NCBI GenBank assembly: GCA_964503715.1
Contig: CAZDAD010000001.1
Span: forward strand, 38,418-102,417
Origin: JARIHD01 sp964503715
Lineage (GTDB): Bacteria > Patescibacteriota > Saccharimonadia > Saccharimonadales > UBA4665
Direction: 5' to 3'
DNA length: 64,000 nt
Positions 1 to 8,640 of the stretch are shown here, one piece after another. The notes beneath the pieces are model-generated. The model ran no database searches. It saw only the letters and a program-made list of their open reading frames with translations, and had not been told where the DNA came from. Within the stretch, counting starts at the first letter, position 1. Each line of letters opens with the position of its first letter. Made by a program: the position numbers and the translations under genes.

Positions 1-2
1 AT

Positions 3-593
3 GACATCCTCAAAAACATGAGTGATAACGTAATCAAACTAAACAAATTGACAGACGACTTCCTGAACATTGCATCGCTCGAAGACGATAAATTCAAATT
101 GGCAACCGAGAGTTCAGACATAGTTGGAGTAGTTAATAAGGCGGTAAAACTAGTTAATAATTACGCGCAACAGAATAGGATTGAGATTGAAGTTCTGGCC
201 CCAACTCATAAGTTACCCACGGTAGATCTAGATGTTGAAAAGATATCAGAAGCACTCGCAAATATCATTCACAACGCTGTTAAGTTTTCGAAGGAAGGTC
301 AAAAAGTAACTGTTATATGTAGCCAAGATGTAGAAGAAGTCGTAGTCAGCGTGGAAGATAAAGGTGTGGGTATCAGCAAAGATGAACAAGCCAGCCTATT
401 CCAGAAGTTCCACCGCGGAACGAGTACAATGACCTATGACTATGAAGGTGTCGGGCTAGGGCTGTATATTACTAAGCTCATTATCGAAGCCCATGGCGGA
501 AAGATATCAGTTGAGTCTGAACTCGGGAAAGGTTCAGTCTTCCGCATTTCACTACCGCAGACTACAGTCGGCAACCTTATAGAATCACTTTGA
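3..593 (+). CDS. sensor histidine kinase, C-terminal part (5' end outside window)
   Basis: The reading frame is already open at base 3, and the residues before the first ATG (base 18) continue a dimerisation-helix pattern, so that ATG is probably internal and the gene starts outside the window. What remains is the end of the HisKA helix pair (about residues 1-30) and a complete HATPase_c domain. Its N box contains IIHNAVKF, the G1 box DKGVGIS, the F box FQKFHRG and the G2 box GVGLGLYI, all the residues needed to bind ATP. The phospho-accepting His lies upstream and cannot be checked. By family it would phosphorylate a partner response regulator, but none is encoded nearby. The signal sensed is unknown. 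It ends with TGA, 2 bases before the converging next gene. Confidence 0.88.
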   Translation, partial: DILKNMSDNVIKLNKLTDDFLNIASLEDDKFKLATESSDIVGVVNKAVKLVNNYAQQNRIEIEVLAPTHKLPTVDLDVEKISEALANIIHNAVKFSKEGQKVTVICSQDVEEVVVSVEDKGVGISKDEQASLFQKFHRGTSTMTYDYEGVGLGLYITKLIIEAHGGKISVESELGKGSVFRISLPQTTVGNLIESL

Positions 594-595
594 TA

Positions 596-1306
596 CTATT
601 CGCCGCTAAAGTATCGGATTGCTCGGACCGAAGCAACCCTAGCCAATAAACTAAGCGCTAGGACAGTTTGAGCCAAAGCACAGAGTATTGCCATCATCAC
701 ATAGACTGACTCATTCTCGATTGAGTAGGTCAGTGGCATAAAGAGTGCCGACAGCACACATCCAGCCGCAAAGCTAAGTCCGTTCATCGTATGTCCTGCT
801 CTAGCAGCCTGATAACCATAGGCAATGCCAATCATTGAATAGTAAGTTGCTGTAACTATTCCCTCTAGCAGATTGACCAGCGGTGCTACGTTCCAATATG
901 GCACACCAGTAGAATTGATGACTACTGGCTCTAAGTTGAAGTAGTGATAGATCAAAAGTATTGAGCCAAAAAGTACGAAAAACAACGACACCCAAAACGG
1001 TTTCACCCTGGGCATTACAAGCTTACAGAAAAGTGACGATGAGGCAACCAGTGCAGCGTACCAAGCACCAAAACCAAGAATCTTAGTCACAAATGCCATC
1101 GCGTATGGTCTATCAGCAAATAGCAGCAGTCCGACCGATACTGTCGTCAGAGCTAGTGTAAACAGGCCAATAATAGAGTACATATCAACTGCCAAAGTAT
1201 TGCCCTTACGACCCGCACGGTAAAATGTATATGCCACATAGCCAAAACAGATCGCATAATACGCATAGATGAATCCTGGGTTAATTACTATTTGGCCAAT
1301 TTGCAT
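596..1306 (-). CDS. seven-TM integral membrane protein, function unknown
   Basis: A 236-residue hydrophobic protein with about seven membrane-spanning stretches separated by short loops: a segment at residues 10-30, a basic loop YRAGRKG, then further helices to about residue 225. It has no signal peptide beyond the first helix and no catalytic motif that I recognise. The even spacing of helices resembles 7TM sensor or receptor-like modules found beside bacterial histidine kinases, and the neighbour is a kinase, but the two converge, so they are not one operon. It faces away from glgX with a shared upstream region; a TATAAT lies about 20 bases before its ATG. I do not recognise the family. Confidence 0.6.
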   Translation of the reverse strand: MQIGQIVINPGFIYAYYAICFGYVAYTFYRAGRKGNTLAVDMYSIIGLFTLALTTVSVGLLLFADRPYAMAFVTKILGFGAWYAALVASSSLFCKLVMPRVKPFWVSLFFVLFGSILLIYHYFNLEPVVINSTGVPYWNVAPLVNLLEGIVTATYYSMIGIAYGYQAARAGHTMNGLSFAAGCVLSALFMPLTYSIENESVYVMMAILCALAQTVLALSLLARVASVRAIRYFSGE

Positions 1307-1390
1307 TACTAATACCTATCAATTGAAATTATATCGGATGAATCTCAAAACACTAGCGTTATTGACATATTTTGATAAAATTATGTTAGT

Positions 1391-3646
1391 ATGCCAAGCC
1401 CAAATCTTGGTGGGGAATCAATTAAATCGCTTCATCGCTTGCCAGAGTTAGAATCAGCGAGCGCCGATGAGGCCTTGCAGAGATTGAGCGACGAAGCCGA
1501 ATTCGGTCCCCTCTATGAATCAGAGCCTTCACAGATAGACAGATTAGGCATAGAGTTGGCTGATGGTGGCTGCAAATTTGCAGTTAGAACTGGCTCTGCG
1601 GAGGTTGTCGACCTGTGCCTCATTGATCAAGAGGACAGTAGCAAGACTACAGAGCGCTGGAGGTTGTTGCCTGATGAGACTTCATCGGGTCTGTTCAGCG
1701 GCTTTATACCAGGTATGAAAGCTGGCGATATGTATGGTCTAAGAGTGCACGGACCATGGGACCCTAGTAATCATAAAACCTTCAATTACTCGAAGATGTT
1801 AGTCGATCCATATGCCCGAGCTATCACGGGTAGTTTTGCAGCTGCAACCGAGGGCCATGTAGTATCAGCGATCGGTGAGCATGTTGATTATCATGGTAAT
1901 TATCTTGGCGCTAGTCATGAAGACTCGGCACAATATATTCCAAAATCGGTCGTAACTGATGAGCACTACGATTGGTCGGGTGAAACAAGACCCAATATTC
2001 CCAAAGAAAAAATGGTCATCTACGAGGGTCACGTTAAAGGTCTCACTCAATTACATCCAGATATACCCCAATCTGAAAGGGGTACATACAGTGGTATAGC
2101 TAGCCCACAATTCATTGCACACTTAAAGCGTTTAGGTATAACAAGTTTGGAGTTATTGCCAGTTCAGCATTATGTTTCTGAGCCCCACCTTCAGGCAAAG
2201 AACCTAACAAACTACTGGGGCTACAACACTCTTGGATTCTTTGCGCCACATGAGCAGTATTCTGCCAACAAGCAACCAGGTGCTCAGGTAAGAGAGTTCA
2301 AGGACATGGTCAAATCACTACACAACGCAGGCATAGAGGTGATATTAGACGTAGTCTACAACCACACGCCTGAGGGTTCAGAGCAAGGCCCAACGCTCTC
2401 TTTTAAGGGCCTAGACGCAGAACAAATGTACATGTTCGGTGGAGATGGTAAGCATGTCAACTATTCTGGGTGTGGTAACACGTTCCAGGCCTCAACGGAA
2501 GCTGGGTCAGAACTGATAATGGACTCACTGCGATACTGGGTGCAAGAAATGCATGTCGATGGCTTTCGCTTCGATTTAGCGACTGTACTCGCTCGTGAAG
2601 GGCCCTACTCTGGTATCAACACTCAAGGTGAATTCATTCGCCGACTCATAAGTGACCCCGTTTTGAAGAATGTCAAACTGATAGCCGAACCCTGGGACTG
2701 CGCAGGATATGCCGTTGGCGGCTTCAAAGATCCATGGATGGAATGGAATGACAAATTTCGAGATGTTATGCGCGACTTTTGGCGCGGTAACGGCGATATA
2801 GGTGATCTTGCCGACAAGTTGGCAGGTTCATACTCCGTTGCTAGAACTGTTAATTTCATTACTGCTCACGATGGCTTCACCATGAACGACTTGGTTAGCT
2901 ACAGTGCTAAACATAACCAGGCGAACGGCGAAAATGGTAACGATGGCACCAACGATAACCGCTCATTTAACTTTGGGATCGAGGGCCCTTCCGATGATCC
3001 TGACGTTCGAACCTGGCGACAGCGAGCTATGCGCAGCATGATTTTGTCGATGTTTATATCAGCAGGCACACCGATGCTATCCCACGGTGACGAAATAATG
3101 CGAACACAGAGTGGTAACAACAATGCCTACTGCCAAGATAACGAAACAACTTGGATGAACTGGAATCTAACTGAAGAACAAGCTGAGTTTCTGGACTATG
3201 TAGCAAAAATTATACATTTCAGACAAAATCACCCTATTTTCGGCAGGGTGTCTAACTTCTCTGGTGAACCGCTTGAGGGCTTCGGCTCTGAAGCCGATAT
3301 AGCTTGGTTCAGACCCGACGGTTATGAGTTAGCTAGACAGGACGAGCGTTGGCATCAGAAGAAAGTAATCGGCATGTACTTGTCTAGCCTAGCACTTGGA
3401 AAAACCGTTGAAGTATATGGGGTGAATGATAGACCTAGTTTGCTCTACTACGCAAATGGTACATTCGAGGATAAGGTGGTGAGGCTACCAGTGTTCAGTC
3501 CGTACGCAGATAGTTACGAGCTAGTGATTGATACTGCAACTGGCGAAGTGGCCAATGATGGCAGCGGTCAATCATTTTCAGAACAAATAACCGTTAGAGC
3601 ACTTTCGTCTGTCGTGCTACAGCGTCGCAGCAATGGTTATGCTTAG
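1391..3646 (+). CDS. glgX: glycogen debranching enzyme (GH13 isoamylase/GlgX type)
   Basis: A 751-residue enzyme that hydrolyses alpha-1,6 branches in glycogen or similar alpha-glucans. An N-terminal CBM48-like beta domain (roughly residues 50-150) is followed by a GH13 TIM barrel. Conserved region I contains DVVYNHT. The nucleophile Asp395 lies in GFRFDLA, the acid/base Glu433 in IAEPWD and the transition-state Asp494 in TAHDGF. The insertion SFNFGIEG and the later HGDE also match the GlgX/isoamylase subfamily. The first 50 residues match nothing I know, so the true start may be downstream. TTGACA at 1362-1367 lies just upstream, but its best-spaced -10 (TAGTAT) overlaps the ATG. It probably works with the GH57, GH15 and GT4 enzymes at 39.8-44.2 kb in storage-glucan turnover. 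Confidence 0.93.
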   Translation: MPSPNLGGESIKSLHRLPELESASADEALQRLSDEAEFGPLYESEPSQIDRLGIELADGGCKFAVRTGSAEVVDLCLIDQEDSSKTTERWRLLPDETSSGLFSGFIPGMKAGDMYGLRVHGPWDPSNHKTFNYSKMLVDPYARAITGSFAAATEGHVVSAIGEHVDYHGNYLGASHEDSAQYIPKSVVTDEHYDWSGETRPNIPKEKMVIYEGHVKGLTQLHPDIPQSERGTYSGIASPQFIAHLKRLGITSLELLPVQHYVSEPHLQAKNLTNYWGYNTLGFFAPHEQYSANKQPGAQVREFKDMVKSLHNAGIEVILDVVYNHTPEGSEQGPTLSFKGLDAEQMYMFGGDGKHVNYSGCGNTFQASTEAGSELIMDSLRYWVQEMHVDGFRFDLATVLAREGPYSGINTQGEFIRRLISDPVLKNVKLIAEPWDCAGYAVGGFKDPWMEWNDKFRDVMRDFWRGNGDIGDLADKLAGSYSVARTVNFITAHDGFTMNDLVSYSAKHNQANGENGNDGTNDNRSFNFGIEGPSDDPDVRTWRQRAMRSMILSMFISAGTPMLSHGDEIMRTQSGNNNAYCQDNETTWMNWNLTEEQAEFLDYVAKIIHFRQNHPIFGRVSNFSGEPLEGFGSEADIAWFRPDGYELARQDERWHQKKVIGMYLSSLALGKTVEVYGVNDRPSLLYYANGTFEDKVVRLPVFSPYADSYELVIDTATGEVANDGSGQSFSEQITVRALSSVVLQRRSNGYA

Positions 3647-3668
3647 CTATTGCTGTTAATATATATCC

Positions 3669-4547
3669 ATGTGGTTTTTACTGGCGGTTGGTGCTGCTAT
3701 TACGCATGCTATAGCAACTGTCGCACGTCATATTCATTCGTCATCAGCTCGACCAGTCGAACTTACCTGGTGGAGTATGTTGATAAGCATGCCAATAGCT
3801 GCCGCTTGGGTTATTATCGACGACAGGCCGCTATACACCTCATATGACTTTCTTATTCCCGCTTTAACCTCTGCGTTAATTTGCACAGCCACCAGTGTTT
3901 TAATGTATGCTGCGTACAAGTATGGTGAGGTCTCGGCAATAACTCCATTGTCTAACCTTCTGCCTCTGCTTATGATATTCACCTCGTTTGTGATGCTCGG
4001 CACGAAACCATCCGCCTATGGCTATTTGGGGATAGTCCTGACGGTTGTAGGAGTTTATTACACTGGCGTGAGTGGTAAACACGCATTATTTCATCCGCTT
4101 AAACAGCTGACCAAAAATCGTGGATCCAGATTAATGCTAACGGCCGTGGTCCTGTGGAGTGTCAGCGGGAATCTAGATAAAATGGCTCTTGAGTCTGTTT
4201 CGCCGACCTTCCTAGTTCTGATATACCAGACTGTTATTTTTACTCTACTAACTATCTTTCTACTAATAACACCGCCTAAACGTGGCATCAAACACATGAA
4301 AATGCTATTCACTAAATATAGTTGGCATTTTGTAGCGGTAGCCGTGGGTACAACTACAGCCTCAATTATGCAATCAATGGCCATCGCTATAACCGATAAT
4401 CCAAGCTATGTGTTGGCAATTAAACGCCTGGAGACATTAATAGTAGTTGTGATAGCCTACTATTTTCTACACGAAAAACACTTTGGCAAACGGTTCACAG
4501 GTTCGATATTGGCAGTACTAGGCTGCATTGTTATTCTTTTTGCCTAG
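3669..4547 (+). CDS. EamA/DMT-family transporter
   Basis: A 292-residue protein with ten predicted membrane helices in two halves of five, the layout of drug/metabolite transporters of the EamA superfamily. The duplication is visible: the first half ends near GYLGIVLTVVGVYYTG and the second near FTGSILAVLGCIVILF, each the typical last helix of an EamA repeat. A basic loop (PLKQLTKNRGSR) joins the halves. The substrate cannot be told from sequence; family members export metabolites or import sugars or nucleotide precursors. It starts 22 bases after glgX and could be co-transcribed. An AT-rich TTAATATATAT directly before the ATG, without a Shine-Dalgarno, could be a -10 box for a leaderless message. 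Confidence 0.82.
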   Translation: MWFLLAVGAAITHAIATVARHIHSSSARPVELTWWSMLISMPIAAAWVIIDDRPLYTSYDFLIPALTSALICTATSVLMYAAYKYGEVSAITPLSNLLPLLMIFTSFVMLGTKPSAYGYLGIVLTVVGVYYTGVSGKHALFHPLKQLTKNRGSRLMLTAVVLWSVSGNLDKMALESVSPTFLVLIYQTVIFTLLTIFLLITPPKRGIKHMKMLFTKYSWHFVAVAVGTTTASIMQSMAIAITDNPSYVLAIKRLETLIVVVIAYYFLHEKHFGKRFTGSILAVLGCIVILFA

Positions 4548-4551
4548 GATG

Positions 4552-5601
4552 CTAGTGTCTGAGGTAGCTAATTAGCTTTGCCATCGATTTATTTTTGCGG
4601 AGCTTTGCTAAGGACTTTACTTCAATCTGGCGTATTCTCTCTCTGGTTACACAAAACTCGTTGGCGACTTCTTCCAATGTATGGCGTCTAGGCTCCTTGT
4701 CGGGATGCATACCAAAGCGCATCATCAGTACCTGCTGCTCCCTGTAGCTAAGAGAACCAATAGCCTCCATTATTTGGTCATGAATTATGGAGGTGTCAAT
4801 GTCTTCAACGTATTTCAAAGCGGTCTGGTCCTCCATATAATCAACCATCATCGTATCGCTATCGTCCAAGTTCACTGGTGTGTCCAAACTCGTTACTATG
4901 GGGTCGTGGTTTATGGCATCACGAACTTTGTCTACTTCCAGTTCGACCGCTTCCGCAACCTCTTCAATTGAAGGCTGTCGGCCAAGCCCTTGGCTAAGCT
5001 CGTTTTGGGCTCTTCGGATCTTCCTTATCCGTTCATCAAAGTGGACAGGCTTTCGGATGGCGTTTGCTTTGTTGGATATGGCTCTGGTTGCTGCTTGACG
5101 TATCCAATGGGTGGCATAGGTACTGAACTTAAAGCCAAGGCTGGGGTCGAAACGATTGGCGGCCTCCATTGCCCCGATGCTTCCTTCCTGCATAAGATCG
5201 TGCAAATCAAGGCCTAGCCCAACGTAGCGTTTTACTATCGAGGCTACTAAGCCAGTATTCGCCGCTACTAGTTCGTTGCGTGCTTCGATATCACCACTCT
5301 TAATTCTATCTGCCAGGGCCCTTTCTTCATCACGAGTTAGCAGCTTAGGCTTGTCCATGCCCCTAAAATATACTTCGAACGAATCTCCAGATATATCACC
5401 ATCTACGGGATGAACTGACAACTGAGATTCATCGATCTCATCATCAATTGAGACGTCTCGATGAATACCGAGTTCACCGCTGTACTGCGACACCTGGTTT
5501 TGTCGCGGCTTAGCACAAATATAATTATTCTCTGGAATATCCAGCTTGGGCTTGTTAGCCCTGTCGTCCCGTTGGTGCATAGTAGTAAAATACTTTAACA
5601 T
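4552..5601 (-). CDS. rpoD: RNA polymerase primary sigma factor (sigma-70)
   Basis: The housekeeping sigma factor that directs RNA polymerase to -35/-10 promoters. Region 1.2 starts near VYFRGMDKPKLLTRDEE. Region 2 carries LVASIVKRYVGLGLDLHDLM and the -10-recognising helix FSTYATHWIRQA. Region 3 follows, and region 4 ends in the helix-turn-helix EVANEFCVTRERIRQIE. At about 349 residues it is a short sigma-70 that lacks region 1.1. Start choice: a TTG lies one codon before ATG 5601, but TATAAT sits only 3 bases before that ATG, so a transcript from it would begin inside the frame. The next in-frame Met (5580) is then the likelier start. The gene converges on the EamA transporter with 4 bases between the stops. 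Confidence 0.96.
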   Translation of the reverse strand: MLKYFTTMHQRDDRANKPKLDIPENNYICAKPRQNQVSQYSGELGIHRDVSIDDEIDESQLSVHPVDGDISGDSFEVYFRGMDKPKLLTRDEERALADRIKSGDIEARNELVAANTGLVASIVKRYVGLGLDLHDLMQEGSIGAMEAANRFDPSLGFKFSTYATHWIRQAATRAISNKANAIRKPVHFDERIRKIRRAQNELSQGLGRQPSIEEVAEAVELEVDKVRDAINHDPIVTSLDTPVNLDDSDTMMVDYMEDQTALKYVEDIDTSIIHDQIMEAIGSLSYREQQVLMMRFGMHPDKEPRRHTLEEVANEFCVTRERIRQIEVKSLAKLRKNKSMAKLISYLRH

Positions 5602-5676
5602 CAAATTATACTTTTAACAACTCTTCTCTGGTTCAACCATGGTACAATGTTTACATAAATTTGGGGAGAAGACTAA

Positions 5677-6591
5677 ATGTTTTACGTGCAGCCAACATAT
5701 CATTCACCTAGTACGATTAATACAACTACTGTAGTCACTAGCTCTTCTCAGACTAACTCCTTAACTAGTGTTGCAGCCTCTACGCTATCAGCCGATGTAC
5801 AGAACGTAATCAATCAGAATGTTTCGCAAGGTATTGCTACAAGTGTCCTGATAACTGATGCGACGACTGGTGCTGTGGTCATCGATTATAACACTGGTAC
5901 CGAGCACTTTGCTGCCAGTGTCAATAAAGTACCAATTGCTCAGTCGGTTGTCGATAAACTTAGAGCTGGCGGTATTTCTCTAAATACCAAGATAACTTGG
6001 CAGCGCACTGATAGGCGTGCTGGTGCAGGTATATATGACAAATCTGGTGCTAAGACATCGGCGACTGTTCAAGAACTTCTAAAAGATATGCTCAACCGTT
6101 CTGGCAACACAGCTGCACGTGTTCTTGTCAACTATGTCCTTGGCGGGCCTACAGCAACAAATCTGATATGGAAAAACACCTACAATCTTCAGAACACGTA
6201 CCTTATAGTCGTGTCCGAAGCGGATAAGACCTTTTACTTTGGTAATACTACCGCCAAAGAATCTATGTCAATGATGCTAAAACTGACTTCAATCCAGGAT
6301 ACCTATGGACAGTTGGTCACTAACTACATGCAAACTAATACCTGGACACAGATGGGAGTACGCAGCCAACTAGGTGGCCGAGCTGACCTTGTGCTTGTCA
6401 ACAAAATTGGGTCACTGGACGACACGGATGGCAATAACCGCCACGATGTCGGTATACTCACAAACACAACGACTGGCAAAAAGTACAACTATTCAATGCT
6501 TACAACTAGCCACACTAGTTCATCCACTACGCAAGCCGACAACTCTCTCAAGCAGATTGGCTCCTACCTGATATCAGACTCAGATTTATAA
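5677..6591 (+). CDS. serine hydrolase of the class A beta-lactamase/PBP fold
   Basis: A 304-residue protein with the ordered active-site motifs of the serine beta-lactamase superfamily: SxxK as SVNK (in AASVNKVPIA, about residue 90), SxN as SGN (in NRSGNTAA, about 150) and the KTG-box equivalent KIG (in VNKIGSL, about 245). The omega-loop ExxxN motif of true class A beta-lactamases is not evident, so a peptidoglycan-directed or other amide hydrolase is more likely than antibiotic resistance. The start is firm, with GGGGAG 9 bases before ATG and TACAAT further up. No hydrophobic signal segment is visible in the Ser/Thr-rich first 40 residues, which is odd for an enzyme of this family. Confidence 0.8.
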   Translation: MFYVQPTYHSPSTINTTTVVTSSSQTNSLTSVAASTLSADVQNVINQNVSQGIATSVLITDATTGAVVIDYNTGTEHFAASVNKVPIAQSVVDKLRAGGISLNTKITWQRTDRRAGAGIYDKSGAKTSATVQELLKDMLNRSGNTAARVLVNYVLGGPTATNLIWKNTYNLQNTYLIVVSEADKTFYFGNTTAKESMSMMLKLTSIQDTYGQLVTNYMQTNTWTQMGVRSQLGGRADLVLVNKIGSLDDTDGNNRHDVGILTNTTTGKKYNYSMLTTSHTSSSTTQADNSLKQIGSYLISDSDL

Positions 6592-6630
6592 ATCCCCCGC
6601 TTAATTGCGAGGGATAGAAATGCCTAAATT

Positions 6631-6705
6631 TGGCTGGGATGGAGGGATTCGAACCCCCGAATGCCGGGACCAAAACCCGGTGCCTTACCACTTGGCGACA
6701 TCCCA
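6631..6705 (-). tRNA. trnQ: tRNA-Gln (anticodon TTG)
   Basis: Read on the minus strand the gene folds as a full cloverleaf. The acceptor stem is TGGGATG with CATCCCA, then discriminator G and an encoded CCA. The anticodon stem is CCGGG/CCCGG around loop TTTTGGT (anticodon TTG), and the T arm is GGGGG TTCGAAT CCCTC. Only one Gln tRNA is present in the window. Confidence 0.97.
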
Positions 6706-6718
6706 ATACTAGTCGTTA

Positions 6719-6732
6719 GAAGCAGCTGCTTC
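6719..6732. repeat. 14-bp perfect palindrome in the tRNA-Gln 5' leader
   Basis: GAAGCAGCTGCTTC reads the same on both strands. It lies between the tRNA-Gln promoter and the mature 5' end, so it would fold as a short hairpin in the precursor RNA or serve as an operator site. Its function is unknown. Confidence 0.5.
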
Positions 6733-6750
6733 GAAGATGTGACTAAGGAG

Positions 6751-6779
6751 ATTTTACCCCAAATCACTGCCCTTTTCAA
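6751..6779 (-). promoter_or_regulatory. promoter for tRNA-Gln
   Basis: On the minus strand TTGAAA (6779-6774), a 17-base spacer and TAAAAT (6756-6751) precede the tRNA by about 46 bases. Spacing and sequence fit a sigma-70 promoter. Confidence 0.6.
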
Positions 6780-6807
6780 ACTCCGACGCTACTGATGGAT
6801 GGATACT

Positions 6808-7569
6808 TTACTTATAACTAGGAGCGGGCTCAAGACCGAAATACGTCTCAAGCGGAATATTATGTGCAGTTTGCACCTTCGAGGATGTATCCTTCCCTAT
6901 GTATCTTATGTGCCAAGGCTCATATACATAGCCCGTTATCGCAGTCTGCCCCTCACTGTACCTAATAACAAACCCATACTTATAGGCATTGCTCTCCAGC
7001 CATTTACCTTCCTTTGTGTCAGCAAAACAAGCCTCTAGTTCACACGTCCCGCCAACCCCCGCGATGTCTGCAGCCAACCCCGTCTGATGTTCGCTATACC
7101 CAGGGCGTGCGCTTTGAGAGTCAGCCTCAGCTTGCCCTTGCTTTGAAACATATCCATTATACAGCGCCTCCTGATAAGTGTATGACCTGTAGCCGCTCGA
7201 TAATACCAGGTCAATATTCTCATTTTTGGCTTGTGCAAACATATCCTGCAATGCTGAGGCAGCTTCCTTGCGCAGCTTCATGCGACTATCTGACCCACTA
7301 CGCCGCAACGACACATTAGGTGTCACAAGATCTGAGGGTTCATATGTCTTGGGGCTTAGCTGCCGATGTTTGTTCACGATAATGTGTGTACTTGATGGAT
7401 CATCGAGAGATTGTTCGGAAGAATCGGTATTCTTTACGTTAACCGCTGGGCTATTTGATGACCTGGGCAAGTCACGTTTTTTTGTGACATTGTAGCCCAC
7501 AAGAAACAGCATGGCACACACCAACAGCACAACAATAAGCCAGAAAAAATAATGCTTGTGTTTGGTCAT
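6808..7569 (-). CDS. VanY-type D-alanyl-D-alanine carboxypeptidase (M15B)
   Basis: A zinc peptidase that trims the terminal D-Ala of peptidoglycan stem peptides. After one N-terminal membrane segment (FFWLIVVLLVCAMLFLVGY) comes an extracytoplasmic linker and then the VanY domain: SGYRSYTYQEALY, the metal-binding SEHQTGLAADI (His and Asp ligands) and, near the C-terminus, EPWHIRY with the catalytic Glu and third ligand His. I chose ATG 7569 over the in-frame ATG 13 codons upstream because TACAAT ends 6 bases before it and because it places the membrane helix at residue 5, as usual. Expected location is the outer face of the membrane. It is divergent from the alpha/beta hydrolase. Confidence 0.87.
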   Translation of the reverse strand: MTKHKHYFFWLIVVLLVCAMLFLVGYNVTKKRDLPRSSNSPAVNVKNTDSSEQSLDDPSSTHIIVNKHRQLSPKTYEPSDLVTPNVSLRRSGSDSRMKLRKEAASALQDMFAQAKNENIDLVLSSGYRSYTYQEALYNGYVSKQGQAEADSQSARPGYSEHQTGLAADIAGVGGTCELEACFADTKEGKWLESNAYKYGFVIRYSEGQTAITGYVYEPWHIRYIGKDTSSKVQTAHNIPLETYFGLEPAPSYK

Positions 7570-7575
7570 AGACAC

Positions 7576-7581
7576 ATTGTA
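7576..7581 (-). promoter_or_regulatory. -10 box for a leaderless VanY transcript
   Basis: TACAAT on the minus strand, 6 bases before ATG 7569. This spacing puts the transcription start at or next to the start codon. Confidence 0.45.
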
Positions 7582-7627
7582 GCTTATTATTTCGGCAAAA
7601 TGTGGCATATTTTTAACAATATTGCAT

Positions 7628-7633
7628 TATAAT
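7628..7633 (+). promoter_or_regulatory. -10 box for the alpha/beta hydrolase gene
   Basis: TATAAT on the plus strand, 37 bases before the TTG start. This promoter would give a conventional short 5' leader containing GGAAAGG. Confidence 0.45.
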
Positions 7634-7670
7634 AAAAGATAATCTGTTTCATAAAAATAGCGGAAAGGCC

Positions 7671-8609
7671 TTGCTGAACGTGAAGCATGCCGATTTAAGT
7701 GCCGATCAATACGTTGCACCACTAAATATGAACGGCCTGCAAGGTCGTGTTCTTCACATGCCCGCCCCTAAGGGCAGAAGCCGTGAGGTACTCTTCGTCT
7801 ACGGCCACCATTCTTCAATCGAACGTTGGTTCGGACTAATGGAAAATATCAACCGCTATGCAGCTGTCACCATGCCTGATCTTCCTGGCTTTGGGGGCAT
7901 GTCTAGTTTCTATACAATTGGCGAAGAGGCCACACTCGATAATCTTGCCGACTACCTAGCATCATTCATAAAAATGCGTTACAAGCGCAAAAAAGTAGTC
8001 ATTGCAGGGATGAGTTTGGGCTTCGTTATCGCAACTCGTATGTTACAGCGATGTCCCGAACTAAAAAACAGAGTTGAATATGTTGTGAGCATTGCAGGTT
8101 TTGCCCACAAAGATGATTTCACATTTAGCCCTAAAAGGCATCAATTCTATAGCGTCGCTTCGGCTATCGTGTCGAGAAGAATCCCAAGTTTGCTATTTAG
8201 GTACCTGTGTCTCAACTCACTGGCAATCCGTTATGCATACAGGCATACCCACAACGCTAAAACAAAATTTGCTGGAATGAATAAGGCTGACCTAAAAAGG
8301 ATGATTGATTTTGAAACTGAACTTTGGCAGAACAATGATGTACGAACTTATATGCGCACTACAAGAGAGTTCCTGAACCTCGATAACTGCTCAAGACAGA
8401 TTGAACTGCCCGTGTATCATATTGCGGTCGAAGCAGATAACTATTTTGATAACAGCATTGTTGAACAACATCTCAAAATCATATTCGAGTCATATCAGCT
8501 CCTAGCGACTCTTAAGACTGACAGCCATGCGCCAAGTATAATCGCCGATGTCAAAGCTGCTGCACCATTTGTCCCACCAAAGTTAAGACGCCTACTCTCC
8601 AAGAGGTAA
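7671..8609 (+). CDS. alpha/beta hydrolase
   Basis: A hydrolase-fold protein of up to 312 residues. The oxyanion-hole region is VFVYGHHSS, followed by MPDLPGFGGMSS. The nucleophile elbow is AGMSLGF (catalytic Ser), and a late DSHAPS supplies a plausible catalytic His. The substrate is unknown; lipid ester, peptide and lactone hydrolases all share this pattern. Start is uncertain: TTG at 7671 lies only 2 bases from GGAAAGG, while the in-frame GTG at 7680 has a more comfortable spacing of 11. It is followed 31 bases later by two glycosyltransferases that have their own promoter, so a role in envelope lipid or glycolipid metabolism is possible but only inferred. Confidence 0.8.
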   Translation: MLNVKHADLSADQYVAPLNMNGLQGRVLHMPAPKGRSREVLFVYGHHSSIERWFGLMENINRYAAVTMPDLPGFGGMSSFYTIGEEATLDNLADYLASFIKMRYKRKKVVIAGMSLGFVIATRMLQRCPELKNRVEYVVSIAGFAHKDDFTFSPKRHQFYSVASAIVSRRIPSLLFRYLCLNSLAIRYAYRHTHNAKTKFAGMNKADLKRMIDFETELWQNNDVRTYMRTTREFLNLDNCSRQIELPVYHIAVEADNYFDNSIVEQHLKIIFESYQLLATLKTDSHAPSIIADVKAAAPFVPPKLRRLLSKR

Positions 8610-8624
8610 GTAGCTCGGGCGTGC

Positions 8625-8630
8625 TATAAT
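8625..8630 (+). promoter_or_regulatory. extended -10 promoter, leaderless GT4 gene
   Basis: TGC-TATAAT ends 10 bases before ATG 8641. There is no Shine-Dalgarno between the box and the start codon. Confidence 0.6.
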
Positions 8631-8640
8631 TAGGCTAATT

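Noticed and set aside
5677..6591. Calling this gene a class A antibiotic beta-lactamase
   Set aside because: The omega-loop Glu motif and a signal peptide are missing, so only the fold family is supported.
6592..6625. Terminator after the serine hydrolase gene
   Set aside because: A mismatched TCCCCCGC/GCGAGGGA hairpin is present but has no T tract.
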